Assembly (NCBI GenBank): GCA_024809215.1
Contig: JANUBW010000001.1
Coordinates: 806,001 to 870,000, forward strand
DNA length: 64,000 nt
From: Niastella sp. OAS944
GTDB taxonomy: Bacteria > Bacteroidota > Bacteroidia > Chitinophagales > Chitinophagaceae
Direction: 5' to 3'
The notes under the pieces: model-generated
What the model was told of the DNA's origin: nothing
Database searches by the model: none
What the model saw: only the letters and a program-made list of their open reading frames with translations
Part shown: piece by piece, positions 43,839 through 53,749 of the stretch
How positions within the stretch are numbered: the stretch's first letter is position 1
Layout of the letters: every line of letters starts with the position of its first letter
Position numbers and translations under genes: made by a program

Positions 43839-46070
43839 TTACCTTATTCCCAGCTCTTTTACTTCTTCAATCTTTTTGCGGTCGCCAACGATCCATACTA
43901 TATCATCCCATTCAAAAATGGTTGTGGAATCGGGGTTCAAAATACGCTTACCATTACGCTCTATACCCACCACTACGCCATTGGTCATTTCGCGTATGCC
44001 CGATGCCCGAATGGTTTTTCCGCGTAAGGCAGTATGCTCATCAACAATGATCTTGTTGAGCGTAATTTCTTCTTCCCCATTTTGCGAAGGCAGCGTAGCC
44101 GTTTCAATTACCATGCGAAATTGTTCCAACTGAACATCGGTACCAATTACAGCTATTTTATCGAAGGGATATAACACATCGCTGCGGGCCGGTGCGGTAA
44201 TAATTATTGAACCTCGTTCTATATAGGCGATATTGATACCAAAATGTTCGCGCCAGGCCAGCTGCTGTAATGTTTTGCCTACCACCGTTGATTCGGCCGG
44301 CATGGTAAAATAGGCCATGTGTGCATCCCAGGGCGACAGATCACTATTGCCGCCCGATGGCATTTGCTCACGCTGATTAAGATTGGTAAGAAAGCGTTTT
44401 TCAATACGGGCATAAAACGAATTTAACCGCCGGGCAAAAACAAACAATACAACAACTATCACCGGCAATATGGCCACCAGGGCAATAAGCGTATTGAACA
44501 ACCTGTCGACCATAAACCCAACCAGCACCACCAGCAAAAGGTTGCGCACTACCTCCAGCATTACCAGCGGACCGTGATTATACTTTTTATCGAGCCACAG
44601 GTTTCTATAAGCCAGTGAATGCAGGCGGCGAATGGCCAGTCCCCAAAAGAATGGTGCAGTAGCCGCCAGCGTTATTACAAAAGCTATTATACCAGGCCAT
44701 ATATTACCCGAAATGCTGGCCTGTAAAATTGGTAATAAATAAGTGGTTGATAAGAATATAATGGAAAGCGCTATTACCGAATTGGTGGCCATTACCAGCA
44801 AATACGACCGCAATACGATGTGCCAGTCGCTTTCGGCCTGAATGATTTGTGCACCGGCGCTATATTGATTGATGGCCGTTTTCCATTTTAAAGGCAGGCG
44901 GGGCGCCAGCCAGTTATAGAATGGATTAGCCAGTTTGATCATATAGGGTGTGGTAAAAGTAGTGATCACCGAAACCCCAACAGCTATAGGATATAAATAA
45001 TCGCTTGTTACCTGCAAACCCAAACCCAGGGTGGCAATAATAAACGAGAACTCCCCTATTTGCGCAAGGCTCATGCCCGCCTGTATAGATTGTTTTAAAG
45101 GCTGACCCGATAACAACGCCCCCAATGATACATTCACTGTTTTACCTATTATCACTACCAATGAAAGTATAAGTACGGGCCATATGTATTGTATGATGAG
45201 GTCGGGCTCAATCAATAAACCTACCGATACAAAGAAGATAGCGCCGAATAAATTCTTCACCGGTTGTACCAGGTGCTCTATTTTTTCGGCCTGTGGCGTT
45301 TCGGCCAATATAGAACCCATTATAAAAGCCCCCAGGGGTGCAGAGAAACCCACATACGTGGCAAACACCACCATCAGTAAACAAAGTCCCAGCGAAATAA
45401 CCAACATGGTTTCATCATTCAACAACTTTCGGCCCCATTTCAGCAATCCGGGTACTATAAAAATGCCCGACACAAACCAGATAACTAAAAAGAACACCAG
45501 CTTAAAAACAGAGAACAACATTTCACCACCAGCAAACTCACGGCTTACCGCTAACGTTGAAAGCAACACCATTAGCAATACAGCCATCAGGTCCTCTATT
45601 ACCAATACACCCATTACCAGCCCGGCAAACTTTTTTGTTTTTACATTCAGTTCGTCAAATGCGCGAATAATGATGGTGGTTGAAGAAATGGCTATGATAC
45701 CACCCAGAAAAATACAATCCATGGTGGGCCAGCCCAGCAGCTTGCCGGTTAAATATCCCAGGGCCACCATTGCCGAGATCTCGAATATACCGGTGACGCC
45801 GGCCGTGCCGCCGATTTTTACCAGCTTTTTAAAACTGAATTCCAGTCCCAAACTAAACAGTAAAAAAATAACGCCGATGTCGGCCCATACCTTAACACCT
45901 TCCAGGTCGGAGATCGAAGGCAGGAGCGAAAAATTGGGACCCACAAGCAAACCGGCCAAAATATAGCCAAGCACCACCGGTTGTTTTAGTTTCTTAAACA
46001 GCAGTGTGGTTACTCCGGCAATGGCCAGTATAAGAGCAAGGTCCTGTATCAGGGTTGGTAAATGCGACAT
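43839..46070 (-). CDS. KefB/CPA2-type cation:proton antiporter with two C-terminal RCK_C domains
   Basis: An inner-membrane antiporter of 743 residues. The first ~385 residues form the Na_H_Exchanger domain with about 12 helices. They include GYILAGLLVGP, LGLEFSFKKL, GIIAISSTTIIIRAFDEL and GAFIMGSILAETP, the CPA2 signatures. A second hydrophobic region of about five helices lies at 410-540. The cytoplasmic end carries two TrkA-C-type (RCK_C) domains, about 580-650 (STVVGKTLQQLAWREHFGINI) and 665-740 (TALRGKTIRASGIREMTNGVVVGIERNG). No nucleotide-binding RCK_N Rossmann domain is present, unlike KefB/KefC. K+ or Na+ for H+ exchange is likely; the ion is not predictable. Confidence 0.9.
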   Translation of the reverse strand: MSHLPTLIQDLALILAIAGVTTLLFKKLKQPVVLGYILAGLLVGPNFSLLPSISDLEGVKVWADIGVIFLLFSLGLEFSFKKLVKIGGTAGVTGIFEISAMVALGYLTGKLLGWPTMDCIFLGGIIAISSTTIIIRAFDELNVKTKKFAGLVMGVLVIEDLMAVLLMVLLSTLAVSREFAGGEMLFSVFKLVFFLVIWFVSGIFIVPGLLKWGRKLLNDETMLVISLGLCLLMVVFATYVGFSAPLGAFIMGSILAETPQAEKIEHLVQPVKNLFGAIFFVSVGLLIEPDLIIQYIWPVLILSLVVIIGKTVNVSLGALLSGQPLKQSIQAGMSLAQIGEFSFIIATLGLGLQVTSDYLYPIAVGVSVITTFTTPYMIKLANPFYNWLAPRLPLKWKTAINQYSAGAQIIQAESDWHIVLRSYLLVMATNSVIALSIIFLSTTYLLPILQASISGNIWPGIIAFVITLAATAPFFWGLAIRRLHSLAYRNLWLDKKYNHGPLVMLEVVRNLLLVVLVGFMVDRLFNTLIALVAILPVIVVVLFVFARRLNSFYARIEKRFLTNLNQREQMPSGGNSDLSPWDAHMAYFTMPAESTVVGKTLQQLAWREHFGINIAYIERGSIIITAPARSDVLYPFDKIAVIGTDVQLEQFRMVIETATLPSQNGEEEITLNKIIVDEHTALRGKTIRASGIREMTNGVVVGIERNGKRILNPDSTTIFEWDDIVWIVGDRKKIEEVKELGIR

Positions 46071-46134
46071 GCGTGGGCGCGTAGTTGGTTGGTTAACTTC
46101 AATGGCAGCAACCGGGAATACTGTTTATTCTAAC

Positions 46135-46644
46135 CTACACATCGGCCTTCAACAATCTTTCCAACACATAGTATACTGCCGGACAAAACGTACTATTCTT
46201 CAACGTCAGATTCGGCCTTTTCAATATCACATCTTCATCGGTATATGGGTACCGTTCACAATCTGACGGGCGAACCTCATAAATACTGCAATAATTATCG
46301 GCCCCCAGGAAAGCACAGGGCGATTGTTTAACTACATAATCACCTTCTTCATCTAACCGCAAATACGTTTCAATAAACACACTTTCTTTCATTCTAAGGT
46401 GTTTACTGATGCGTTTTATATCAGGCGTTTTAAAACGCGGTGAATAGTTCTTACAACAGTTGGCGCATTGCAAACAGTCGACCTTTGAAAACGCCTCCTC
46501 GTGTAAATCGGGCAATTTTTTCAACACTTTGTTCCGGTCGGCCCGTTTTAGCAGGTTCTTATACTGTTTCTGGTGCTCAGCACTTTTCTTTTGCCAGTTG
46601 CCCTCCTCAATTCCTTCAACCATATTATCTCGGTGTGCTGCCAT
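46135..46644 (-). CDS. YkgJ-family cysteine cluster protein
   Basis: A cytoplasmic protein of 169 residues of the YkgJ/UPF0153 type. The cysteine cluster begins with CLQCANCC (Cys57, Cys60, Cys63, Cys64). It continues with SPCAFLGADNYCSIYEVRPSDCERYPY, then FCPAV, giving about eight to nine conserved cysteines that can bind zinc or an iron-sulfur cluster. The N-terminal 55 residues are helical and charged. The function in the family is not established. It is transcribed alone. The ATG at 46642-46644 is used. The position upstream of the antiporter gene (65 bp apart, same strand) allows co-transcription. Confidence 0.9.
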   Translation of the reverse strand: MAAHRDNMVEGIEEGNWQKKSAEHQKQYKNLLKRADRNKVLKKLPDLHEEAFSKVDCLQCANCCKNYSPRFKTPDIKRISKHLRMKESVFIETYLRLDEEGDYVVKQSPCAFLGADNYCSIYEVRPSDCERYPYTDEDVILKRPNLTLKNSTFCPAVYYVLERLLKADV

Positions 46645-46777
46645 TATTTAACAAATGCTTTTGATTTTATTTCTGCTCAGCGCCGTCTGAACGGCGAGCT
46701 TTTTTGGGAGCTTTTCTTTCCCCCTGCAAGTTAACTTATCCCCGACACAATGGTTTGGTTTTTGAACTTTAATTCCC

Positions 46778-47725
46778 ATGCGCGCATTGTACGAACAAAT
46801 AGTATTGCTTTTTTCAACGCCGCTGTATGTTTTGGTCATTGGGGCCGAACTGCTGATCAGCCATCTTGAAGGCGTTAAGTCTTATAATTGGAAAGATACC
46901 ATTCACAACTTCCTTTTAAGCCTTTTAACCGGCCTTACCGACCTGGTAATGCGGGGCGTAAGCCTGATTGTGATAACATTTTTCTTTAAATATAGTTTTA
47001 CCAGCTGGTCATATTCCATTACCTATTGGGTAATACTCTTATTGTTCACCGATATGATGCATTACTGGCTGCACCGGCTTGGTCATGAATGCCGCTTCTT
47101 TTGGGCCGTGCATGTAAATCACCACACTTCTACTCACTTCAATTTTACCGTAGGTTTTCGCAGCGGCGTGTTGGAACCATTCTATAGTTTTCTATTTTTC
47201 ATTCCCATTGCGCTGGCTGGCTTTCGTCCTATAGATATCTTTTTTATGTATTCAATAACCCAGGTGTGGGCCATATTGACCCATACAGAAAAAGTAAAAA
47301 AGCTGGGCTGGCTCGAATATATTTTTGTAACTCCATCGCACCACCGGGTACATCATGCAAGCAACCCCAAATACCTCGATAAGAACATGGGCACCGTATT
47401 CATATTCTGGGATAAACTCTTTGGCACCTTTCAACAGGAGCTGCCACCACAGGAATATGAACCTATACGTTATGGTATTACCCACCCGCTCGAAAACAAT
47501 TCCGTTCCCACACTTATCTTTCACGAATGGGCAGCTATTATAAAAGACCTTCGCCGAAAGGATATCGGTTTTAAGCAAAAATTAAGGTATGTGTTTGGCG
47601 CCCCGGGCTGGAGCCATGATGGGCATAGTATGACCAGTGATGAAATGCGCAGGCAGGAACATATTAAAAATAGTAGCGTTAAACAGGCATATACGACAGA
47701 TATTAACATAAAAAAAACAGGATAA
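46778..47725 (+). CDS. Fatty acid hydroxylase/sterol desaturase family protein, first tandem copy
   Basis: A membrane di-iron oxygenase of 315 residues. The histidine boxes are H99-x3-H103 (HRLGH), H112-x2-HH (HVNHH, 115-116) and H188-H189-x2-HH (HHRVHH, 192-193). These are the ligands of the di-iron centre. Several membrane helices precede them (VLVIGAELLISHLEG, LTDLVMRGVSLIVITFFF, FLFFIPIALAGF). After the third box comes NPKYLDKNMGTVFIFWDKLFGTFQ, typical of bacterial relatives of sterol C5-desaturases and alkylglycerol monooxygenases. The lipid substrate is unknown. The next gene is a close paralog 77 bp downstream. Confidence 0.92.
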   Translation: MRALYEQIVLLFSTPLYVLVIGAELLISHLEGVKSYNWKDTIHNFLLSLLTGLTDLVMRGVSLIVITFFFKYSFTSWSYSITYWVILLLFTDMMHYWLHRLGHECRFFWAVHVNHHTSTHFNFTVGFRSGVLEPFYSFLFFIPIALAGFRPIDIFFMYSITQVWAILTHTEKVKKLGWLEYIFVTPSHHRVHHASNPKYLDKNMGTVFIFWDKLFGTFQQELPPQEYEPIRYGITHPLENNSVPTLIFHEWAAIIKDLRRKDIGFKQKLRYVFGAPGWSHDGHSMTSDEMRRQEHIKNSSVKQAYTTDINIKKTG

Positions 47726-47802
47726 TTTCCATTATATACAATAAAATACATGGGATTATACGCCAAGATATTGCAACACAAAGTTTATTTTTGCGGCACT
47801 GA

Positions 47803-48729
47803 ATGAATGCCCTGCTAGAACAAATATTGATCCTGGTAAGTACGCCTGTTTATATGCTCATTATAGGGCTTGAACTGCTGCTTAGTAATTATCATCACCG
47901 AAAATTATATGGGTGGAAGGATACCGCAGTAAATGTATACCTGATGCTGCTTAATGCTGCCCTCGACCTGCTGTTCCGTGGTGTGTATGTGGTTATACTC
48001 GATTACTTCTATCGTCATCATATTCTTTCTTTCAGCCATGTGGTAGTGTATTGGGTAATGTTATTATTACTCGAAGATTTTCTGTATTACTGGCTGCACC
48101 GCTTCGATCATGAGGTAAGGCTTTTTTGGGCCGTGCATGTTACTCATCACTCATCAGAGAATTTCAACTTCACGGTTGGCTTCCGCTCTTCGGTATTTCA
48201 ACCGTTATACCGCTTTATCTATTTCATTCCCCTGGCATTAATGGGTTTTAAACCTATTGATATTTTGTTCATGTATTCTGCCACACAGATCTGGGGAATA
48301 TTTGTACATACCAAACTCATTCATAAAATGGGCTGGTTCGAGTACTTTTTGGTAACGCCAAGCCATCACCGGGTGCACCATGCCAGCAACCCCAAGTACC
48401 TCGATAAGAACATGGGTATGTTCCTTATCATTTGGGATAAAATGTTTGGCACCTTTCAACCCGAGCTTCCTGAAACAGAATACCAGCCTATCAGGTACGG
48501 GTTAACAAAACCCATAGAAAAGGAAACACCGCTTACCATCGTTTTTCACGAATGGACACAAATGTGGAAAGACGTAGCCCGTAAAGACCTGAGCTTTAAA
48601 GAAAAATGGAACTATCTGTTTGGCCCTCCGGGCTGGAGCCATGATGGCAGCCGCCTAACAAGCGAAGAAATGCGGGCCGAAGAAGATGGCCAGTCCCTGC
48701 AGGAGGAACCGGTTGTTATAGTTAAGTGA
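47803..48729 (+). CDS. Fatty acid hydroxylase/sterol desaturase family protein, second tandem copy
   Basis: A 308-residue paralog of the preceding protein, with the same order of motifs: HRFDH, HVTHH and SHHRVHH, then NPKYLDKNMGMFLIIWDKMFGTFQPELP. By eye about half the residues match the first copy, with most divergence in the first 100 residues and the C-terminus. The pair arose by tandem duplication and may hydroxylate different positions or different lipids, which is inference. TATTTTTG at 47786-47793 matches the -7 consensus but would leave almost no leader, so co-transcription with the upstream gene (77 bp apart) is also possible. A convergent DUF3667 gene starts its 3' end seven bases after the stop. 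Confidence 0.92.
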   Translation: MNALLEQILILVSTPVYMLIIGLELLLSNYHHRKLYGWKDTAVNVYLMLLNAALDLLFRGVYVVILDYFYRHHILSFSHVVVYWVMLLLLEDFLYYWLHRFDHEVRLFWAVHVTHHSSENFNFTVGFRSSVFQPLYRFIYFIPLALMGFKPIDILFMYSATQIWGIFVHTKLIHKMGWFEYFLVTPSHHRVHHASNPKYLDKNMGMFLIIWDKMFGTFQPELPETEYQPIRYGLTKPIEKETPLTIVFHEWTQMWKDVARKDLSFKEKWNYLFGPPGWSHDGSRLTSEEMRAEEDGQSLQEEPVVIVK

Positions 48730-48735
48730 TCGAAC

Positions 48736-49545
48736 CTACCAGAAACCAAAGCCGGTCATAATATACCGCTCAACCAACACAAGAGAGCTAAGCACCCATA
48801 TAAGTATAGTAAGCATAGAAACACCTATTGCCTTCAGTGCATGCCAAAAGCCCTTTTTACCAATGAAATGGTAATAGGCAAGGCCCCGGTACACCATTTC
48901 GAATGTGAAATAAATAAGCAATACTACCCACGACGATCTTGAAGTAGCCAGTTTACCCAGCCAGGGCACTATCAGCAGCGAATAACACAGCATGGAAAAC
49001 GAAATAAAATACATAGAAGCTACCAGGTGCTCGATGAACGTATACCGTTGCTTTCTATAGAACAGGTATAAAATAAAGGCAAAGAAAGGTGTGGCCAGCA
49101 TATTGGCAACATTGGAATATTTGCCCATGAACTGGCTCACATGCCCTGCCCTTTTAGCTACAGCATACATGTATTGTTTTTTAGCAGGGTCCGTAACCCG
49201 GGCGGCAGCCGTTTCTATATTTTTCACCCTGGCAAAATCAACAATATGAAAAGTGGTGGTCATAAATACCAGTATGGTACCTACGATCAGGAAGAAATTA
49301 ATAGGTTTGAAATATTTGGTGCGCCGGCCATCGATGTACTCTCTGGCCACTGTTCCCGGCCGCCGGGCCAGCTGCCCTATGAGGTAAAAAATACCCTTAT
49401 CGGCATGGGTGATGTAATGCAGCGCATCGTGTACGATCTCATGAAAGTTCAGGCGGTGGGTTGCCGCTTTTTGCCCACAGCCAGCGCAAAACTTATAGCC
49501 GGAACCGAGGTTGGAACCGCAATTCAAACAGTTAGTCGGGTGCAT
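48736..49545 (-). CDS. DUF3667 zinc-ribbon membrane protein
   Basis: A membrane protein of 269 residues of the DUF3667 family common in Bacteroidota. The N-terminal zinc ribbon has Cys6, Cys9, Cys20 and Cys23 (CLNC and CAGC). The family block HEIVHDALHYITHADKGIFYLIGQLARRPG, then VAREYIDGRRTKYFKPINFFLIVGTI, runs to about residue 92. At least four more membrane segments follow to the C-terminus. Function is unknown. The gene is divergent from gcvP, separated by a 260-bp spacer that contains a CACATTAGC repeat. The start is the ATG near 49543-49545. Confidence 0.9.
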   Translation of the reverse strand: MHPTNCLNCGSNLGSGYKFCAGCGQKAATHRLNFHEIVHDALHYITHADKGIFYLIGQLARRPGTVAREYIDGRRTKYFKPINFFLIVGTILVFMTTTFHIVDFARVKNIETAAARVTDPAKKQYMYAVAKRAGHVSQFMGKYSNVANMLATPFFAFILYLFYRKQRYTFIEHLVASMYFISFSMLCYSLLIVPWLGKLATSRSSWVVLLIYFTFEMVYRGLAYYHFIGKKGFWHALKAIGVSMLTILIWVLSSLVLVERYIMTGFGFW

Positions 49546-49649
49546 ACAACAAGATAAGGAATTGTTTGTTTTATATATGCTGACCGGCTGATTATTAATG
49601 TATTACAAAAATATCATTACTATAAAACACAGACATACTTTTGTATTTC

Positions 49650-49687
49650 CATTAGCACATTAGCCACTTATCACATTAGCTAATTAT
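49650..49687. repeat. CACATTAGC-type degenerate repeat in a divergent promoter spacer
   Basis: ATTAGCACATTAGC and CACATTAGCTAATTA words lie side by side. They are the same family as 33724-33759 (reverse orientation) and 59272-59303. Unlike most copies it lies between divergent starts, not at a gene 3' end. Confidence 0.6.
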
Positions 49688-49749
49688 GGCCTTATCCCCA
49701 TTCAATTCACCAACAGTTCGTAACAGGCGTTAGTCTGACAGTTTAATAT

Positions 49750-49757
49750 TAACTTTG
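49750..49757 (+). promoter_or_regulatory. Possible -7 element of gcvP
   Basis: TAACTTTG fits TAnnTTTG and would start the transcript about 45 nt before the ATG at 49806. The -33 region (GTTAGTC) is not a good match, so this is only a candidate. No glycine riboswitch is evident in the short leader. Confidence 0.35.
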
Positions 49758-49805
49758 CGGCCTTATAATAGAATAAGCACAAAAACTACAAACATAAACG
49801 GGATT

Positions 49806-52721
49806 ATGAATCTTTTTGAACAACAGAATACTGAATTCATCCGTCGCCACATTGGACCTACCGAATCTGAAACCCGCCAAATGCTGAAAGCCATTGGCGA
49901 AAGCAGCCTCGATGCGCTGATCGATAAAACAGTTCCAGGCGGTATCCGTATGGAAGGCGCGCTGAATATTCCGCCCTCTATCAGTGAATATGAGTACCTG
50001 CAACTGATCAAGGACATTTCCCTGAAAAATAAGGTTTACAAGAACTACATTGGGCAGGGTTACTATGATACCATTACGCCCAGCGTTATTTTGCGTAACA
50101 TCTTTGAAAATCCAGGCTGGTACACCCAGTACACTCCCTACCAGGCCGAAATTTCACAAGGCCGGTTAGAGAGCCTGCTGAACTTTCAAACCATGGTAAG
50201 CGACCTTACCGCTTTACCGCTTACCAATGCTTCGCTGCTCGATGAAGCTACCGCCGCTGCCGAAGCCATGACCATGTTCTTTAACACCCTGAACAAGGAC
50301 CATGACCACATCAGCCGCCCTAAATTCTTTGTTGACAACGATACCTTCCCCCAAACAAAAGACGTATTGGTAACCCGCGGTGTTCCTGTGGGCATTGAAG
50401 TAGTGTTTGGCGATTACCGTACTGCAGATATCAATGAGCAATACTTTGGCGCGTTGGTGCAATACCCGAACGACAAAGGCGCAGTTGAAGACTATCGCGA
50501 TTTTATAAACAAAGTGCACCAGACAGGCGCTTATGTAGCCATGGCTACCGATCTGCTGGCCCTTACCCTGTTAACACCACCCGGTGAACTGGGCGCCGAT
50601 GTGGCCTTCGGTTCGGCCCAACGCTTTGGTGTTCCTTTGGGCTTTGGCGGACCCCACGCTGCTTTCTTCTCAGCTAAAGAAGATTTCAAACGCAGCATTC
50701 CCGGCCGTATCATTGGCGTAAGTATCGATGCGCAAAACAACCGCGCATTGCGTATGGCCCTGCAAACCCGCGAACAGCATATTAAACGCGAAAAAGCTAC
50801 CAGCAACATCTGTACTGCACAGGCGCTTCTGGCTAATATGGCTGCCATGTACGCAGTGTATCATGGTCCCGATGGTTTGAAGAACATTGCTAAAAGAGTA
50901 ACCGTTCTTACCAATGCCCTGGCCGAAGAGCTGGAAGCTGAAGGTTTTGAACTGTTGCATAAGAACTTCTTCGATACCATCGTATTCAAAGTGCCTAATG
51001 CCGAAGTTATTCGTACAAAAGCAGAAAGCGCACAGATCAACTTCCGCTACTATGGCGATAACCTGGTAGGTATTTCACTCGATGAAACCACTACCCTCAG
51101 CGATGTGCTCGATGTGTTGTTGCTGCTCGATCAGCCAAACGACCACAGCGTTGCCGGTTTTGGCGTAAGTGAAGATGCCGTTCTTTACAACATTCCAAAT
51201 TCATTAACACGTACCAGCCATTTCTTAACGCACCCGGTGTTTAACAGCCACCACAGCGAAACAGAAATGATGCGTTATATAAAACAGCTCGAGAACAGAG
51301 ACCTGTCGTTGAACACATCAATGATCTCCCTCGGTAGCTGTACCATGAAGTTGAACGCCGCCAGCGAAATGATACCTTTAAGCTGGCAGCACTGGAGCAA
51401 AATGCACCCATTTGCGCCAATAAGCCAAACAGAAGGCTACAAACAGATCACCGATGAACTGAGCCAATACCTGTGTGAGATCACTGCGTTTGACGCCTGC
51501 AGCCTGCAGCCTAACAGTGGTGCACAAGGTGAGTACGCCGGTTTGCTGGTAATACGCGCATACCACGCCAGCCGCAACGAAGCACACCGTAACGTAATGC
51601 TTATTCCTATCAGCGCACATGGCACCAACCCTGCCAGCGCAGTAATGGTGGGCATGAAGGTAGTGGTGGTTAAAGCACTGGAGAATGGGTACATTGATGT
51701 AGAAGACCTGAAAGCGAAAGCTGAACAGCACAGCGCAAACCTGGCAGGTATTATGATCACCTACCCCAGTACGTATGGTGTTTATGAAGAAACAGTAAAA
51801 GAGATCACCCAAATAGTTCACCAACACGGCGGACAGGTATACATGGATGGCGCCAACATGAACGCACAGGTAGGGTTAACCGCTCCTGGTTTAATTGGTG
51901 CCGACGTTTGTCACCTGAACCTGCATAAAACATTTGCCATTCCGCACGGCGGTGGCGGTCCTGGCATGGGCCCCATTTGTGTAAAAGAGCATTTGGCCAG
52001 GTTCCTGCCCGGTCACGTATCACTCGGTAACGTGCACTCAGCGATCGGTAACGGCACGCCAATAAATGTTCAGCATGCAGTAAGTGCGGCCCCTTATGGT
52101 TCTGCTTCTATCTTACTTATCAGTTATGCATATATCAGAATGCTTGGTGCAGAAGGTGTTCGTAAAGCCACTGAATATGCTATTTTGAATGCAAACTATA
52201 TGCGGTCGCGCCTTGAAGGGCAATATGATATTCTGTACACCAACCACAATGGCGAGTGTGCGCACGAATTTATTGTTGACCTGCGTCCATTCAAGAAGAG
52301 CGCAGAAATTGAAGCGGAAGATGTGGCCAAACGTTTAATGGACTATGGCTTTCACGCACCTACGCTTAGCTTTCCGGTACCAGGCACCATTATGATTGAG
52401 CCTACCGAAAGCGAAGACAAATCGGAGCTCGATCGCTTCTGTGATGCTATGTTAAGCATTCGTGAAGAGATCCGTGCTATAGAAGAAGGCAAAGCCGATA
52501 AAAAAGATAATCAACTGAAGAACGCACCGCATACACAACACGTGGTTATCAATTCAAACTGGAACCACCCGTATACGCGCGAGCAGGCAGCCTTCCCATT
52601 ACCTTACGTTCGTGAGAACAAATTCTGGCCCAATGTAGCCAGGGTTAACAACACGTATGGTGACAGGAACCTGATATGTACCTGCGAACCGGTGAGTTCG
52701 TATGTAGAGGCGGAAGCATAA
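49806..52721 (+). CDS. gcvP: Glycine dehydrogenase (decarboxylating), P protein of the glycine cleavage system
   Basis: A PLP enzyme of 971 residues, the single-chain (fused alpha-beta) form. It decarboxylates glycine and passes the aminomethyl group to the lipoyl arm of GcvH. The N-terminal half has [23 protein letters not shown] and [39 protein letters not shown]. The C-terminal half has [35 protein letters not shown], and the PLP lysine Lys708 in [16 protein letters not shown]. The gene is complete and GcvH and GcvT are not in the window, so the system is split. An ATG at 49806 was chosen over an upstream TTG. The start is followed by a normal coding N-terminus ([11 protein letters not shown]). 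Confidence 0.97.
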   Translation: MNLFEQQNTEFIRRHIGPTESETRQMLKAIGESSLDALIDKTVPGGIRMEGALNIPPSISEYEYLQLIKDISLKNKVYKNYIGQGYYDTITPSVILRNIFENPGWYTQYTPYQAEISQGRLESLLNFQTMVSDLTALPLTNASLLDEATAAAEAMTMFFNTLNKDHDHISRPKFFVDNDTFPQTKDVLVTRGVPVGIEVVFGDYRTADINEQYFGALVQYPNDKGAVEDYRDFINKVHQTGAYVAMATDLLALTLLTPPGELGADVAFGSAQRFGVPLGFGGPHAAFFSAKEDFKRSIPGRIIGVSIDAQNNRALRMALQTREQHIKREKATSNICTAQALLANMAAMYAVYHGPDGLKNIAKRVTVLTNALAEELEAEGFELLHKNFFDTIVFKVPNAEVIRTKAESAQINFRYYGDNLVGISLDETTTLSDVLDVLLLLDQPNDHSVAGFGVSEDAVLYNIPNSLTRTSHFLTHPVFNSHHSETEMMRYIKQLENRDLSLNTSMISLGSCTMKLNAASEMIPLSWQHWSKMHPFAPISQTEGYKQITDELSQYLCEITAFDACSLQPNSGAQGEYAGLLVIRAYHASRNEAHRNVMLIPISAHGTNPASAVMVGMKVVVVKALENGYIDVEDLKAKAEQHSANLAGIMITYPSTYGVYEETVKEITQIVHQHGGQVYMDGANMNAQVGLTAPGLIGADVCHLNLHKTFAIPHGGGGPGMGPICVKEHLARFLPGHVSLGNVHSAIGNGTPINVQHAVSAAPYGSASILLISYAYIRMLGAEGVRKATEYAILNANYMRSRLEGQYDILYTNHNGECAHEFIVDLRPFKKSAEIEAEDVAKRLMDYGFHAPTLSFPVPGTIMIEPTESEDKSELDRFCDAMLSIREEIRAIEEGKADKKDNQLKNAPHTQHVVINSNWNHPYTREQAAFPLPYVRENKFWPNVARVNNTYGDRNLICTCEPVSSYVEAEA

Positions 52722-52726
52722 ATACA

Positions 52727-52868
52727 GGCGAAAGCAAAAAGCCTAAAGCTTAAGGCAAAATACAAAATGCAATAACACAAGAGGCAGTCTTCGTGAGAAG
52801 ATTGCCTCTTGTGCGTTTAGCCTTCAACTGTATTCGCCTTCCGCTTTAAGCTTTAGGCTTTAGGCTCT
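52727..52868. repeat. Nested inverted repeats between gcvP and the following convergent gene
   Basis: An outer pair of repeat blocks (AAAAAGCCTAAAGCTTAAGGC near 52736-52756; GCTTTAAGCTTTAGGCTTTAGGC near 52842-52864) surrounds an inner hairpin with arms CAAGAGGCA (52778-52786) and TGCCTCTTG (52803-52811). It ends within about five bases of the stop codon at 52870. It is probably a bidirectional terminator. The word family recurs at 35098-35178. Confidence 0.7.
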
Positions 52869-52869
52869 C

Positions 52870-53508
52870 TTAATCATTCTGTGCCTGGTCTAACGAACTG
52901 CGCAGGTCCTTAATATCGTCTATAAGCCACTTTCCGTCCTGCTTTGCGATCTTGTACTTCAACCGGCCCGATGTGGCGGGTAAACCAACCGTAACGGTGC
53001 CTACGTCGTTTACGACGTTTTGCCATTCAACCGTTGATCTTTCAATGCGACCAAGATCTTCTTCATAATCTTTCGACAACATCACCAGGTCGAAGTCGAG
53101 GCCCTTGACCGGCATTTCGGTAGCGGGTGATTTCCTTAGCTTGTCGTTACATTTTCTGAAATACTCACGCCATTTGGCAATGTAATTATCGGTAACAAAA
53201 CCGCTCTTCTGTAATGCATCGAGGTATTGTTCAGAACCGTCTGCATTTACAACATAATACGTTGAAGAATCAGGATTGGTTGAATGACGCACCAACTCAA
53301 TTTGTTTGATCTGTTTAACATTGCTGCGGTACCATTTTAAAAAGTTAAGAATAGTACCTGCGGGCTGTTTGGTAAAAGCTGTGTCTGAAGGTGGTGTTCC
53401 ATCAACTGCATAATTGCCGCCGATGGCCGACAATTTGGTTTTATCGGCTGAAGAGCAGGCTGCCAATGCAAACCATACGCAAATGGTAAGATGTGTGTGG
53501 AGTTTCAT
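52870..53508 (-). CDS. Hypothetical lipoprotein, DUF3828-like
   Basis: A lipoprotein of 212 residues. The signal peptide ends at Cys18 in LAACSSAD. The mature part has an NTF2-like pattern: a helix with the motif TILNFLKWYRSNVK, which resembles the xFxxWY start of DUF3828 proteins, then YYVVNADGSEQYLDALQKSGFVTDNYIAKWREYFRKCNDKL, and a final beta part RLKYKIAKQDGKWLIDDIKDL. The last block is the usual 'kWlIddI' end of NTF2/DUF3828 folds. The function is unknown; periplasmic ligand binding or immunity-type roles have been proposed for the family. It faces gcvP convergently. Confidence 0.75.
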   Translation of the reverse strand: MKLHTHLTICVWFALAACSSADKTKLSAIGGNYAVDGTPPSDTAFTKQPAGTILNFLKWYRSNVKQIKQIELVRHSTNPDSSTYYVVNADGSEQYLDALQKSGFVTDNYIAKWREYFRKCNDKLRKSPATEMPVKGLDFDLVMLSKDYEEDLGRIERSTVEWQNVVNDVGTVTVGLPATSGRLKYKIAKQDGKWLIDDIKDLRSSLDQAQND

Positions 53509-53749
53509 ATGGTAGGGGGGTTTGGGTTTCCAGGTTTGGATCTATGTATGTGAATTTAATGATCTAAAAAGGGAAATGCAACCCCTGCTCCTTTTTATTT
53601 TAGTATGTGCAGACGCAAATTTTCCTGATCTTGATCATAAAACATTCTGTTCAAACAGCTTATCCCTTACATTTAGGATATACCTCATCTTTTTTAATCC
53701 CGCTCAAAAAATTTCCTACCCATTTTTTTAACCTGTAAACAATTGATTT

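Noticed and set aside
45184-45966. Plus-strand open frame of 260 codons opposite the antiporter gene
   Set aside because: Antisense shadow of a membrane protein gene; Ser/Thr/Asn/Pro-rich translation without any motif.
49755-49805. TTG-started N-terminal extension of gcvP by 17 codons
   Set aside because: The extension overlaps the -7 promoter-like element TAACTTTG, and the ATG at 49806 gives the standard P-protein N-terminus.
53522-53731. 69-codon plus-strand frame before the SnoaL-like lipoprotein
   Set aside because: It uses the spacer upstream of a convincing gene, has no motif and no ribosome-binding context.
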